DNA of 44,299 bases from JAILLW01 sp045629045 (GCA_045629045.1 JAZQQM010000032.1:1-44299), one strand, 5' to 3'. Shown: positions 32,667 through 41,359, counted from the first letter of the stretch. The notes: generated by a model from the letters alone, not told the origin. Made by a program: numbers and translations.

Positions 32667-34781
32667 ATGAAAAACAAAGTTTTAGTTGCAATGGGAATCG
32701 GTATTACAGCAGCTTTAGCGCCTGTGGCATTGGGGAATGTTGAGGCAAAAGCAGAAGATTTGGATTTTAAGGAAATTGCTGAGGAAAATAAGAATAATGC
32801 CGACACTATTATAGTTGAAGAAAAGACAGAGGGCGATTTGAATAATGACGACGATATGAATGATTCTTATAAAGTCGAGAATAACAAGGATGCCTGGAAT
32901 GAAATTACTAATGATCCTATTAGCGAAAAAAGTGATGATTTCGTTGACCCTGTAGAATTGGCTACGGTAACATTTACTGATAATTATGATAAGAATTTTG
33001 GCACTGCAGATGATCCTGATGCGGTAGCTGAGTTTAATGATGAAGAGAAAAGACTGAGTGATGAGGGATATATAATTGATAATGACAGTCCGGTAAAAGT
33101 GACAGATTATGAAAAAATTGATCCGAATGAAGATATTAATCATAATCTTAATGAAAGCCAAAAAGATGATAGAATACAGGAAATAGTACAAAATAATGAA
33201 AATCCGGATTATATAGTTTCGGCAGATGAAGAAGCCCTTAATTTGTTAAAGGCAGATTACATTAAAAAGGGATATAAAGAAGAGGATATAGTTTTTGAGA
33301 AAGATGCTGAAGGAAAACTGACCGGTAAAGTAACGGCTACAAAGAAAATAGGCATAGGCGAACTGGATAGTGATCCGAAAGAAAATGACATTATTAAAGA
33401 TAATGACGGAAAAACATATACTGTTATTGAAGTAAATAGTGATAATAAACTAAAACTTAAAGATGCTAATGATGTTACCTATGATGCAACATGGAATAAA
33501 GAACAAAGAGACTCCGAACTTAAAATTTTAACAGAGGATGAATTTAATAAGCTGAGTGATGATGAGAAGAATGCTTCTCCAACTCCTGATTATTCCCCTT
33601 CTTCAAATGCGGTTGCTACGTTGGATAACCTTTCGGAATTCAATATCATAGCACTTAACAACTTGGAAAATAAGGGAAATATCAATGCGGCTGTTTATGT
33701 TGGCGGAACTTATACGGATGATGGCAATGGTGAATATGTGGGAAACAAAGTTCCAAGTCTAAAACCGCAATCTTATGTATTCAAGTTATCGGACGATAAT
33801 ACAACCCAATTCCGTGACGGTAATATAAATAACGGTTCGACACGTGAACCGAGCGAGTTAACGTCTGAACAGGTGGCGGCAACTGCTGAATATTGGAATA
33901 ATTATATTACCCTTCTTGGTAAATCAAATTCCGCTAATATTACAAAAATAACCGGAGATTTTGAGGGTGGATTTGTAACCGGTAACGGTAACAACAGCTC
34001 TATGAATCATGAAACGAAGATATATTATACAGAGGAAGCAATAAAAATTACGGTAAAAAGACTTGATGGTATTCTAATAGCGCCTTATGCAAATGTTACT
34101 ATTCAGAATGGCAATAATGATAAGACTGATGCATATGCAGGTGTTGTGATTGCTTATAATGTTAAGAATGAATGTAACGTTGCTCTTGCCAATGAAAATA
34201 AGGGCTTGCTCAAGAAAATGTATGGGGTAAATTCTCCTATTTATGAACGTACATGGGCCGGCGAGAATCATGTTGAAACTGATGCACGTTATAAAATATC
34301 TGCTGATGAGATTTCTCATATGGATTTAGTTTTGCAGGCACATAAGGAAACCAGTAAAACATTTTACGGTGAAAGATATATTGCCCCGGCTGAACCGCCG
34401 GCAGCACCTCCCGAGTTGCCGCCTTCAGGTGGCGGCGGAGGTGATACAGCTCCGACGACTCCGCCCCCTGCAGACTCGGCACCTACGGCTCCTGCTCCCG
34501 CAGCACCGACATTGAATACGGCCCCTGCAGCAGCCCCTGCAGCAGCTCCTGTAGCAGCTCCTGCTCCTGCAGTACTTGGTGCAAGAAGAGGAACCGGTGC
34601 GGTTCTTGGCGCTAAGCGTGGATTGGACCAGGCAGTTCTCGGTGCAAGACGTGCTCCGCAAACCGGAGACGGTATGACAGTAGTAGGATTACTTGCTTCA
34701 TTAGGATCATCGCTTACAGGTGCAGGCTTTTCAGCTCGTGCACTTAAGAAGTCTAAGAAGGAAGAAGACGCTGAAAAATAA
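32667..34781 (+). CDS. Large acidic cell-wall-anchored surface protein
   Basis: A 704-residue secreted protein. A signal peptide ends near EAKA-ED (about residue 30). A very acidic, Asp/Asn-rich region runs to ~320. Residues ~325-560 (FNIIALNNLENKGNINAAVYVGG ... RLDGILIAPYANVTIQN ... AYAGVVIAYNVKN) resemble the choice-of-anchor-A / ice-binding-like beta domain of surface adhesins. A Pro/Ala-rich stalk follows. The C-terminus has AVLGARR, AVLGAKR, AVLGARR (635-662), PQTGD (664-668), a hydrophobic stretch and a basic tail, a variant sortase signal. Strong ribosome site AGGAGG. No sortase gene is in the window. Role (adhesion or surface layer) is inferred. Confidence 0.8.
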   Translation: MKNKVLVAMGIGITAALAPVALGNVEAKAEDLDFKEIAEENKNNADTIIVEEKTEGDLNNDDDMNDSYKVENNKDAWNEITNDPISEKSDDFVDPVELATVTFTDNYDKNFGTADDPDAVAEFNDEEKRLSDEGYIIDNDSPVKVTDYEKIDPNEDINHNLNESQKDDRIQEIVQNNENPDYIVSADEEALNLLKADYIKKGYKEEDIVFEKDAEGKLTGKVTATKKIGIGELDSDPKENDIIKDNDGKTYTVIEVNSDNKLKLKDANDVTYDATWNKEQRDSELKILTEDEFNKLSDDEKNASPTPDYSPSSNAVATLDNLSEFNIIALNNLENKGNINAAVYVGGTYTDDGNGEYVGNKVPSLKPQSYVFKLSDDNTTQFRDGNINNGSTREPSELTSEQVAATAEYWNNYITLLGKSNSANITKITGDFEGGFVTGNGNNSSMNHETKIYYTEEAIKITVKRLDGILIAPYANVTIQNGNNDKTDAYAGVVIAYNVKNECNVALANENKGLLKKMYGVNSPIYERTWAGENHVETDARYKISADEISHMDLVLQAHKETSKTFYGERYIAPAEPPAAPPELPPSGGGGGDTAPTTPPPADSAPTAPAPAAPTLNTAPAAAPAAAPVAAPAPAVLGARRGTGAVLGAKRGLDQAVLGARRAPQTGDGMTVVGLLASLGSSLTGAGFSARALKKSKKEEDAEK

Positions 34782-34810
34782 TTTGGATTAATTGAATTAA
34801 TGCTTGCTAT

Positions 34811-34868
34811 AATCGCCCGAGTTGAAACTCGGGCGATTGTTCTGTATTATAAATTTTATAATACAGAA
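34811..34868 (+). terminator. Two adjacent hairpins after the surface protein gene
   Basis: First stem AATCGCCCGAGTT / AACTCGGGCGATT (34811-34838), GC-rich, the likely terminator though its T run is poor. Directly after it, TTCTGTATTATAA (34840-34852) pairs perfectly with TTATAATACAGAA (34856-34868). The second also contains TATAAT (34857-34862), a possible promoter of the downstream lipoprotein gene. Confidence 0.65.
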
Positions 34869-34884
34869 CATGATACAGTTAAAA

Positions 34885-34918
34885 AGTGTGACAAAAAGAA
34901 CCGTCCCCACTGTCACAA
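34885..34918 (-). repeat. REP-like hairpin 3 (minus orientation), in the lipoprotein leader
   Basis: TGTGACA (34887-34893) / TGTCACA (34911-34917) around AAAAGAACCGTCCCCAC. It ends 3 nt before the GGAG ribosome site (34921-34924) of the lipoprotein gene and is not next to a structured core. Confidence 0.85.
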
Positions 34919-34930
34919 AAGGAGAAAAAG

Positions 34931-35533
34931 ATGAAGAAGATAAAAGCGATGGCAATAATACTGGCACTTACATTAACGGCCTGCGGTACTGCCGAAAATA
35001 TAGAAACTAAAGAAAATGTCACGGAACCGGCCAAGGTAATAACCACAGCCGAAGTTGAAACAAAGGTTGATGAATATGAAGAAGATAAGTATATCTTTGA
35101 ACCGGCTGAACTGGTGTGTTATATGCCGGAAGATTTTGAGGAAACGGATTATCCGGGTGAATACCTTCACAAAAAATATCCCGACGATGTGTCGAGTATT
35201 AATCATGTGATTGTGGATTCCGAAGATGATGCAACCAAAATGACAAAGGAAGAGTTCGTTACGGATATTGAACAGGAATATTATGACGGCTACGGCGAAA
35301 AAGTTAAGGTTAATGTAACACAATATGATAAAATAATGGTAGATGGTCGCCCGGGATTATGGATTATGTATAACTTCGATTTCAGAGGCGATAATTTTGA
35401 AACTTTGCTTGTAATTCTATATAATGGAACTGAGTCACACAGCGTGACATTCCTTCAGGGACCGGGAACGGAACATATGGAGGAATTTATTGAGACAGCA
35501 AAAACGATCGGCTTTTCAAAAATAGAAGAGTAA
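34931..35533 (+). CDS. Small lipoprotein of unknown function
   Basis: A 200-residue predicted lipoprotein. MKKIKAMAIILALTLTAC is a signal peptide with lipobox LTAC, giving Cys18 as the anchor. A Glu/Thr-rich linker (~20-55) leads to a globular domain that resembles small 'photosystem PsbP-like' lipoprotein domains only in general layout (ELVCYMPEDFEETDYPGEY ... YDKIMVDGRPGLWIMYNFDF ... TVTFLQGPG-like end). I do not assign a family. GGAG lies 6 nt before the ATG; a REP-like hairpin lies just upstream. The next gene starts 12 nt after its stop. Confidence 0.75.
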   Translation: MKKIKAMAIILALTLTACGTAENIETKENVTEPAKVITTAEVETKVDEYEEDKYIFEPAELVCYMPEDFEETDYPGEYLHKKYPDDVSSINHVIVDSEDDATKMTKEEFVTDIEQEYYDGYGEKVKVNVTQYDKIMVDGRPGLWIMYNFDFRGDNFETLLVILYNGTESHSVTFLQGPGTEHMEEFIETAKTIGFSKIEE

Positions 35534-35545
35534 AAGGGAATTAAC

Positions 35546-36112
35546 GTGGATAAGAGTGAATTGATTGTTGGCGGATATTATTTTGGATCCTTTGAAGATG
35601 CCAAGGCCGCCGAAAAAGAAATAAAGAATGCAGGTTATCTTAACGAGCGTATTGCGACAATGGGCCCGGCTCAGATGAAGGCGGTTTATGATAAGATGCT
35701 TGATGAAAAAGTGTTCCAGACCCCGGTGGGTTGGGAGTTCCTTAAGTATCTTAAAAGCAGACTTAAGGATGCCGGAGTAAGCGAAGAAGACATTCGTCCA
35801 ATACCTTTGTACTGCAATTTTAATGCTCAGAAGCAGGATAAACTTGATAAAGAGAAAAACAATCATATTGCAAGAGAAAGAGTAATTCCTTCACGTAAAC
35901 AGGCTAAAACCTTTAAGGATATGTTCAGAGTTTCTCTTGTTATAAATATTGCGTTGGTTCTTCTTGTGGTTTTGATGTTCTTTATAACGATAAAATCGGA
36001 TAACCCCAATATACTTAATTACAAGGAAGTAATTACCAATGAATATGCGGCCTGGGAACAGGAATTGACCGAGAGAGAGAATGCTCTTAGAGAAAAGGAG
36101 AATAATCTTTGA
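35546..36112 (+). CDS. Hypothetical single-span membrane protein
   Basis: A 188-residue protein with GTG start at 35546 (AAGGG upstream). The N-terminal ~100 residues (ELIVGGYYFGSFEDAKAAEKEIKNAGYLNERI) look like a small soluble domain with a YFGSFEDAKAAEKE helix. A basic linker leads to one membrane span (~129-149). The C-terminus (YAAWEQELTERENALREKENNL) is a short predicted coiled coil, probably outside the cell. No family recognised. It overlaps the response regulator start (TTGA), so the two are translationally coupled; it may be part of that signalling unit. Confidence 0.7.
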   Translation: MDKSELIVGGYYFGSFEDAKAAEKEIKNAGYLNERIATMGPAQMKAVYDKMLDEKVFQTPVGWEFLKYLKSRLKDAGVSEEDIRPIPLYCNFNAQKQDKLDKEKNNHIARERVIPSRKQAKTFKDMFRVSLVINIALVLLVVLMFFITIKSDNPNILNYKEVITNEYAAWEQELTERENALREKENNL

Positions 36113-36783
36113 AAATATTAGTGGTCGATGATGAACAAAGAATGAGAGTCCTGGTTAAGGATTTCCTGTTACACAGTAATTATGAAGTGCTTGAGGCTTC
36201 TGACGGAAGAGAAGCACTTGATATGTTTTATAATAATCAGGATATTGATTTGATAATTCTTGATATTATGATGCCTGTGCTTGACGGTTACGAAGTGCTT
36301 CGCGAAATACGTAAGGAGTCGAAGGTTCCTGTTATTATGCTTAGTGCCAAATCGGAAGAGAAGGATGAGTTAAAAGGCTTTGAACTGGGAGTTGATGAAT
36401 ACGTTACCAAGCCATTCAGCCCTAAACTGCTTGTTGCAAGAGTCGGAGCAATTCTAAGAAGAAGCGGTGCGGAAACAGAAGATGATATGCTTGAGGCGCC
36501 GGGAATAGTAATAGATAAACTGGCTCATCGCGTGCTTGTTGATGATAAGGAAGTAGACTTAAGTATTAAAGAATTCGAACTTCTTTCATATTTTTTGGAA
36601 AATAAGAATGTTGCACTGTCGCGTGAAAAGATATTAAATGCTGTTTGGAACTACGATTATTTCGGAGATGCCAGAACGATAGATACTCATGTTAAGAAAC
36701 TTCGCGCCAAGATAGGTGAACGTGGAGACATGATTAAGACAATCTGGGGAATGGGTTATAAGTTTGAAGAAGGGAGCAATTAG
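36109..36783 (+). CDS. OmpR/PhoB-family response regulator
   Basis: A 224-residue DNA-binding regulator. The receiver domain (1-115) has acidic D9/D8, phospho-acceptor Asp52 in LIILDIMMPVLDG, the switch Ser in MLSAKS and Lys101 in YVTKPFSP. The C-terminal winged helix (~130-222) includes LSIKEFELLSYFLENKNVALSREKIL and TIDTHVKKLRAKI. Start is TTG 36109 with AAGGAG nearby upstream. No kinase is adjacent; the best candidate partner is the histidine kinase at 39156, separated by the araC and GH43 genes. Confidence 0.92.
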   Translation: MKILVVDDEQRMRVLVKDFLLHSNYEVLEASDGREALDMFYNNQDIDLIILDIMMPVLDGYEVLREIRKESKVPVIMLSAKSEEKDELKGFELGVDEYVTKPFSPKLLVARVGAILRRSGAETEDDMLEAPGIVIDKLAHRVLVDDKEVDLSIKEFELLSYFLENKNVALSREKILNAVWNYDYFGDARTIDTHVKKLRAKIGERGDMIKTIWGMGYKFEEGSN

Positions 36784-36797
36784 CTCCCTTTTATTTT
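36772..36797 (+). terminator. Terminator after the response regulator
   Basis: GGGAGC (36772-36777) / GCTCCC (36783-36788), loop AATTA, then TTTTATTTT. It overlaps the stop codon and may serve the convergent AraC gene too. Confidence 0.8.
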
Positions 36798-37675
36798 CAC
36801 ATGGTTTCCTGTGTCATATTTTTGTCGTAAAGATTACGATATTCTGTCGGTGTACAGCCTTTGACGATTTTGAACATTCGCATGAAAGCCGACAGAGAGT
36901 TAAATCCCGATCTTGATGCAACTTCCATTACGTTAATATTCGGATCCATAAGTAATTTCTCGGCATAGGCAATTCGCCTGTTATTAAGATACTTATAAAA
37001 AGATACATTGGCGAATTCTTTAAACAGTCTTGAGAAATGATATTTTGAAAAGCCTGCCATCTCGGATATCATGTCGAGGGATAAGTCTTCGGTACAATGA
37101 GAATTGATATAGTCACATACGCTCATGAATTTCTCAAGGTATTCGCTTTGTTTGGTAGGCTTAATATCTGCAAACTTATCGGGGGACTGAGTGTAGCTTC
37201 TGTTAACAAGTACAAGTATCTGCAGAAGCTTGGAACAAATAGCAGCGTCCTTAAGAGGTACATTCGAAAAATATTCGTCTCTTATTTCTTCCATTAATCT
37301 GGCAACATCTGCATGAATCGTTGGAAATTCTTCGGGAGTGATGAGCGCAGCAGGCTGCATAAACGAAAAGAAAGATTCAAACTCACTAAAAGTATTCAGC
37401 AAATTCATTCCGCACTGAAGAATAATTCTTCTGCCGCTTTCGGCATTCATTCTGTGAAGTACGCCTGGACCTATAATAAGAACATCACCTACACGCAAAT
37501 CATATCGTGTGTCTGCACAATAAATTGTATATTTACCTTCGGTGGGCATGAGGACTTCTATGGGTGTGTGCCAGTGAATGGGATATTCCTCGTAATCAAT
37601 GTTGTCGTATACGAGTAGGTAAGAATTATTTTCAAAACTAACTGTTTCCTTTGTGCCTTCGAGGATTTTAATCAT
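36797..37675 (-). CDS. AraC-family transcriptional regulator
   Basis: A 292-residue regulator. The N-terminal cupin (~10-130) has YPIHWHTPIEVLMPTEGKYTIYC and DVLIIGPGVLHRM, a likely sugar- or glycan-binding fold. The C-terminal double helix-turn-helix (~185-285) has LSLDMISEMAGFSKYHFSRLFKEFANVSFYKYLNNRRI and VMEVASRSGFNSLSAFMRMFKIVKGCTPTEYR. It is divergent from the GH43 gene across a 284-nt spacer holding repeated ATAGCAAC-like sites, so it probably controls GH43 and itself. AAAGG precedes the start on the minus strand. Confidence 0.92.
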   Translation of the reverse strand: MIKILEGTKETVSFENNSYLLVYDNIDYEEYPIHWHTPIEVLMPTEGKYTIYCADTRYDLRVGDVLIIGPGVLHRMNAESGRRIILQCGMNLLNTFSEFESFFSFMQPAALITPEEFPTIHADVARLMEEIRDEYFSNVPLKDAAICSKLLQILVLVNRSYTQSPDKFADIKPTKQSEYLEKFMSVCDYINSHCTEDLSLDMISEMAGFSKYHFSRLFKEFANVSFYKYLNNRRIAYAEKLLMDPNINVMEVASRSGFNSLSAFMRMFKIVKGCTPTEYRNLYDKNMTQETM

Positions 37676-37711
37676 ATTCTGTGCCTTTCATATATGTTAG
37701 AGCATCAAAAA

Positions 37712-37925
37712 GTTGCTATCATTCCTAAATGTTGCTTGAATTACATCATAATTCATACGAAACCTAATAAATAATATACAACAAATGCCATAAATTAGCA
37801 ATTATTTCACAACTTGTCAATGCACGACACGTAGAAATGGCCTAGTATACTAGCTTTATGCCAAATCAAATAATAATTGATAATAAAAATCGCAAATAGC
37901 AATTTTTGATATTTAATATAGCAAC
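37712..37925. promoter_or_regulatory. Divergent araC/GH43 control region with ATAGCAAC-like sites
   Basis: Five related sites: ATAGCAAC on the minus strand (37712-37719), AAGCAACA on the minus strand (37730-37737), TTAGCAATT (37795-37803), ATAGCAATT (37896-37904) and ATAGCAAC (37918-37925) on the plus strand. The outermost two are exact inverted copies, each about 35-37 nt from the start codon it faces. TGaTATTTA (37907-37915) is a possible -10 of GH43. CTAGTATACTAG (37842-37853) is a perfect palindrome with a second TATACT. Binding by the AraC protein is inferred. Confidence 0.5.
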
Positions 37926-37959
37926 AATTATATAGAAGGTACAGGGGATATAAGATAAT

Positions 37960-38991
37960 ATGAAATCACAAAAACAAAAAGAGACAGTATTTGAAGGAGA
38001 ATTTCATAAAAATATGAGAAAACCAAACGAGAGAAAACCGCTTGTTAAAAGCATCTATACAGCTGATCCTTCAGCACATGTGTACAACGGTAAGATTTAT
38101 ATCTACCCTTCGCACGATGTTGAAAGAGATGTTCCGGATGATGATAACGGCGATCAGTATATGATGGAAGATTACCATATCCTTTCTATGGATAATCTTG
38201 ATGCTGAATGTGTAGACAACGGTCTTGCACTTCACCAGGATGATGTTCCCTGGGTTAGTAACCAGATGTGGGCTCCTGATGCAGCATATGTTGACGGAAA
38301 GTACTATTTAATTTTCCCTGCTAAAGATAAGGACGGAATATTCAGAATCGGAGTTGCTTCTTCTGATTCCCCTGTAGGACCGTTTATTCCTCAGGAAAAC
38401 TTCATTGAAGGAAGCTTCAGTATCGATCCTGCAGTATTCATTGATGATGACGACAGAATTTATTGTTATAACGGCGGACTTTGGGGCGGACAGCTTGAAA
38501 TGTGGCAGTCAGGTTCCTTTGACAGAGATGCACATCGTCCCGAAGGCGATGAAAAAGCTATAGGACCTGTGTTCGCAGAGTTCAACAGAACATTGGATAA
38601 GTTTATTACAACACCTAAACATCTTGAAATTCTTGATGAAAACGGTGAACCTCTTAAAGCATCCGATGAGGACAGAAGATATTTCGAAGGTCCCTGGATG
38701 CACAAGTATAATGGCAAGTACTATTTGTCATATTCTACAGGCACAACTCATTATCTTTGCTATGCAGAAGGTGAGAAGCCTGATGGTCCGTTCACATACA
38801 AGGGACGTATTATGGAACCTGTATTAGGATGGACAACACATCACTCTATCGTAGAGATTGATGGCGAGTGGTATCTGTTCTACCATGACTGTGAATTGTC
38901 AGGTGGCGTTACCCATGAAAGATGTGTTAAGTATACTAAGCTTAACATTGATGAGAATGGTAATATTGAAACCATTCATCCGTACGATTGA
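37960..38991 (+). CDS. GH43 family glycoside hydrolase (xylosidase/arabinofuranosidase type)
   Basis: A 343-residue five-bladed propeller enzyme with no signal peptide, so intracellular, acting on short xylo- or arabino-oligosaccharides. The three catalytic acids fit the family: D36 in YTADPSAHV (base), D156 in FSIDPAVF (pKa modulator) and E243 in FEGPWMHKY (acid). MWAPDAAYVDGKYYLIFPA and GWTTHHSIVEIDGEWYLFYHD are typical. Codon use is clean and biased, suggesting strong induced expression. No dedicated transporter is next to it. It is divergent from the AraC gene. The exact substrate cannot be set from sequence alone. Confidence 0.93.
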   Translation: MKSQKQKETVFEGEFHKNMRKPNERKPLVKSIYTADPSAHVYNGKIYIYPSHDVERDVPDDDNGDQYMMEDYHILSMDNLDAECVDNGLALHQDDVPWVSNQMWAPDAAYVDGKYYLIFPAKDKDGIFRIGVASSDSPVGPFIPQENFIEGSFSIDPAVFIDDDDRIYCYNGGLWGGQLEMWQSGSFDRDAHRPEGDEKAIGPVFAEFNRTLDKFITTPKHLEILDENGEPLKASDEDRRYFEGPWMHKYNGKYYLSYSTGTTHYLCYAEGEKPDGPFTYKGRIMEPVLGWTTHHSIVEIDGEWYLFYHDCELSGGVTHERCVKYTKLNIDENGNIETIHPYD

Positions 38992-39031
38992 AAATTCTTT
39001 TTCAATACATCCTCTTTTATAGTTTTTGCAG

Positions 39032-39070
39032 AATTAGTCTCGGCTTCCTTTCCGAGACTAATTTTCATTT
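39032..39070 (+). terminator. Terminator after the GH43 gene
   Basis: Perfect 12-bp stem AATTAGTCTCGG (39032-39043) / CCGAGACTAATT (39052-39063), 8-nt loop, then TTCATTT. Confidence 0.87.
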
Positions 39071-39087
39071 ACGCATATTTTTGTAAG

Positions 39088-39096
39088 TGATATACT
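39088..39096 (+). promoter_or_regulatory. Extended -10 promoter of the histidine kinase gene
   Basis: TGaTATACT, 60 nt before the TTG start at 39156, embedded in a partial dyad GTAAGT...ACTTTAC. Confidence 0.6.
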
Positions 39097-39155
39097 TTAC
39101 AAAGGATATAGGGGAATGATCCCGCATTTTGGATTTAGTATAGGAAGTAATCGGG

Positions 39156-40517
39156 TTGGAATCTACCAAAATGAAAATTTCATATAATAAAAAGTACCTG
39201 ATAGGACTGATGATAGTGCTTATCGTACTTGCTGCGCTCAGTTTGCTTATCAATAGTACATTTTTTGATAATTATTATATTAACAAGAAGTTATCTGCCC
39301 TTAGAACCGCTTATACCGAATTAAACGATATTTCAAATGAGGGTGACTATGAATCTAATAAATTCGAAATTCGTTTTAAGAATATCTGTGAAAAGAATAA
39401 TGTAAGTATAGTTATTCTTAATTCCGAGACTCAAACTCTTAAATCATCCACAGACGATCCCAAGTTTATGATTGACCAGTTAATTGCATATATTTTTAAC
39501 AGATCAAAGAACGCATCTGACGTGCTTTTGGTTCGCGAGAAAAATTATGAGCTTCACCTGGTTACGGATTCAAGCAGCGGTATTGAATATATTGATATGT
39601 TCGGTGTACTTGACAAAGGAAATTTGTTCCTGGTTAAGAGCCCCCTTGCGGGAATAAGAGAGTCTGTAAGAATTTCTACCAGATTTTTTAATCTGCTTAT
39701 GATCATATTTGCGTTTTTTGTGATTATAATTTTTATATTTTTGTCCAGAAGGATTAGTGTTACCGAACTTAAGGATGCAAATGCACGTCTTCAAAAGGAT
39801 ATTGAAGAGAAAGAAAAAAGAGAAAAGATCCGCTCGGAGTTTCTGTCCAATGTATCTCATGAATTAAAGACACCTATCGCGCTTATCCAGGGATATGCCG
39901 AAGGTCTTAAGGAAGGAATGGTTGATGATGATACAACCAAGGACTATTATTGTGAAGTTATTATGGATGAATCCGTTAAGATGAATTCCATAGTTAAGAA
40001 ACTGATCGATCTTAATCATATTGAGTCCGGGGACATTGATTTTGATAACACGGCATTTAACCTGTCCGAACTTATAGAAGGCAAACTTCAGTCGTTACAG
40101 ATATTGTGCGAACAAAAAGTGGTTAATGTAACCGTTGATAATCCCTATGGCGAAATTATGGTTTATGCCGATGAATATTATGTGGAAGAAGTCTTTAACA
40201 ACTTCTTTACAAATGCGCTTAATTATGCAACCGGGGATAAAGAAATCCGTATATCTTTGTCTAAAGATACGGAGCGTGTAAAGATATCAATATATAATAC
40301 CGGCGAAGGAATACCGGAGGATTCGATTGAACATATATGGGATCAGTTCTATAAGGTTGATAAGGCCCGTACCCGTGAGTACGGAGGAACCGGAGTGGGA
40401 CTTTCCTATGTAAAGGCTATTCTTGATGCTTTTGGGCAAAGATATGGTGTTAATAACGAAGAACAGGGAATCACGTTCTACTTTACACTCTCTCTTTTTA
40501 AAAATGATGATTTATGA
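39156..40517 (+). CDS. Membrane sensor histidine kinase
   Basis: A 453-residue kinase. Two spans (about 13-33 and 178-197) enclose a ~145-residue extracellular sensor. A short HAMP-like linker with a coiled segment (ELKDANARLQKDIEEKEKREK) leads to the HisKA box FLSNVSHELKTPIALIQG (His235), then the ATPase with N box (NNFFTNALNYA), G1 (YNTGEGIPED), F box and G2 (YGGTGVGLSYVKA). Start is TTG 39156, with AGGAAG 8 nt upstream; ATG 39171 is an alternative. The class and position make it the likely partner of the response regulator at 36109. It has its own promoter. Confidence 0.93.
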   Translation: MESTKMKISYNKKYLIGLMIVLIVLAALSLLINSTFFDNYYINKKLSALRTAYTELNDISNEGDYESNKFEIRFKNICEKNNVSIVILNSETQTLKSSTDDPKFMIDQLIAYIFNRSKNASDVLLVREKNYELHLVTDSSSGIEYIDMFGVLDKGNLFLVKSPLAGIRESVRISTRFFNLLMIIFAFFVIIIFIFLSRRISVTELKDANARLQKDIEEKEKREKIRSEFLSNVSHELKTPIALIQGYAEGLKEGMVDDDTTKDYYCEVIMDESVKMNSIVKKLIDLNHIESGDIDFDNTAFNLSELIEGKLQSLQILCEQKVVNVTVDNPYGEIMVYADEYYVEEVFNNFFTNALNYATGDKEIRISLSKDTERVKISIYNTGEGIPEDSIEHIWDQFYKVDKARTREYGGTGVGLSYVKAILDAFGQRYGVNNEEQGITFYFTLSLFKNDDL

Positions 40518-40555
40518 TAGACTATTTATTAATAAGTTAGAAAAGTTGGGTAGTT

Positions 40556-41359
40556 ATGAAAAATAAATATACAATTACCACAATTTCATTATGTTTTGCA
40601 TTGATGCTTAGCGGATGCGATGCATTTAACAGTTCCATTCCCGATATGACTGAAGAACAGGAGGGAATGATAGTCGAGTATGCAACGGAAACATTGCTTC
40701 ATTATGACCGTAAGAATGGAGACAAAATTAAGCCTAAAACATATACGGTAGTGGATGAAGAAGGTCAGGAATTGACACCTGAAGAACTTGAAGCACAGAT
40801 TATAAGCGGTGAGTTTGATGAAACTATGGATGTTGAATCAACACCGACACCCGAACCTGTTATTGAAGTTATAGATGAAAACGGAGTTTCCGAAGATGAT
40901 GTTTCGGTTAATGAATCAACGGATGATGAAACCTCTGTTTCTTATATTAGTATTGCGGAAGCTCTGGGACTTTCGGGAGTTTCGATTGACTTTGACGGAT
41001 ATGATATATGCGATTATTATCCAGAAGATATGCAAAGCTATTTTGTTATGAATGCAGCTGACGGATGTAAACTCGTAGTTCTTAAATTCAAGATTAATAA
41101 TCATGATGCTGCTGATAAACTGGTTCAGGTGCCCTTTGAGGATGTAAGATATAGAGTCAGCATTAACGGTAATACAAGAAATGCTCTTACAACATTACTG
41201 CTTAATGATTTGGCTGCTTTTGATGATGTGATTGCAGCGGGAGATTACGCCGATGTTGTAGTAGTAGGGGAGTTTAAGGATGAAGATGTTGCTAGCATTT
41301 CTACAGTTGATTTGATAATTAAGAGTAACGGAAATAATAGTAAGTTTAGTTTGTATTAA
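40556..41359 (+). CDS. Lipoprotein of unknown function
   Basis: A 267-residue predicted lipoprotein. Signal peptide with lipobox LSGC puts the anchor at Cys21. A long acidic Glu/Thr/Pro linker (EELEAQIISGEF...ESTPTPEPVIEVIDENGVSEDDVSVNE) spaces a C-terminal domain (~135-267) whose alternating hydrophobic pattern (CKLVVLKFKINNHDAADKLVQV, YADVVVVGEFKDED) suggests an immunoglobulin-like beta sandwich, similar in style to DUF4352-type domains. No catalytic motif is seen. It follows the histidine kinase by 38 nt and may be co-transcribed. Confidence 0.75.
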   Translation: MKNKYTITTISLCFALMLSGCDAFNSSIPDMTEEQEGMIVEYATETLLHYDRKNGDKIKPKTYTVVDEEGQELTPEELEAQIISGEFDETMDVESTPTPEPVIEVIDENGVSEDDVSVNESTDDETSVSYISIAEALGLSGVSIDFDGYDICDYYPEDMQSYFVMNAADGCKLVVLKFKINNHDAADKLVQVPFEDVRYRVSINGNTRNALTTLLLNDLAAFDDVIAAGDYADVVVVGEFKDEDVASISTVDLIIKSNGNNSKFSLY

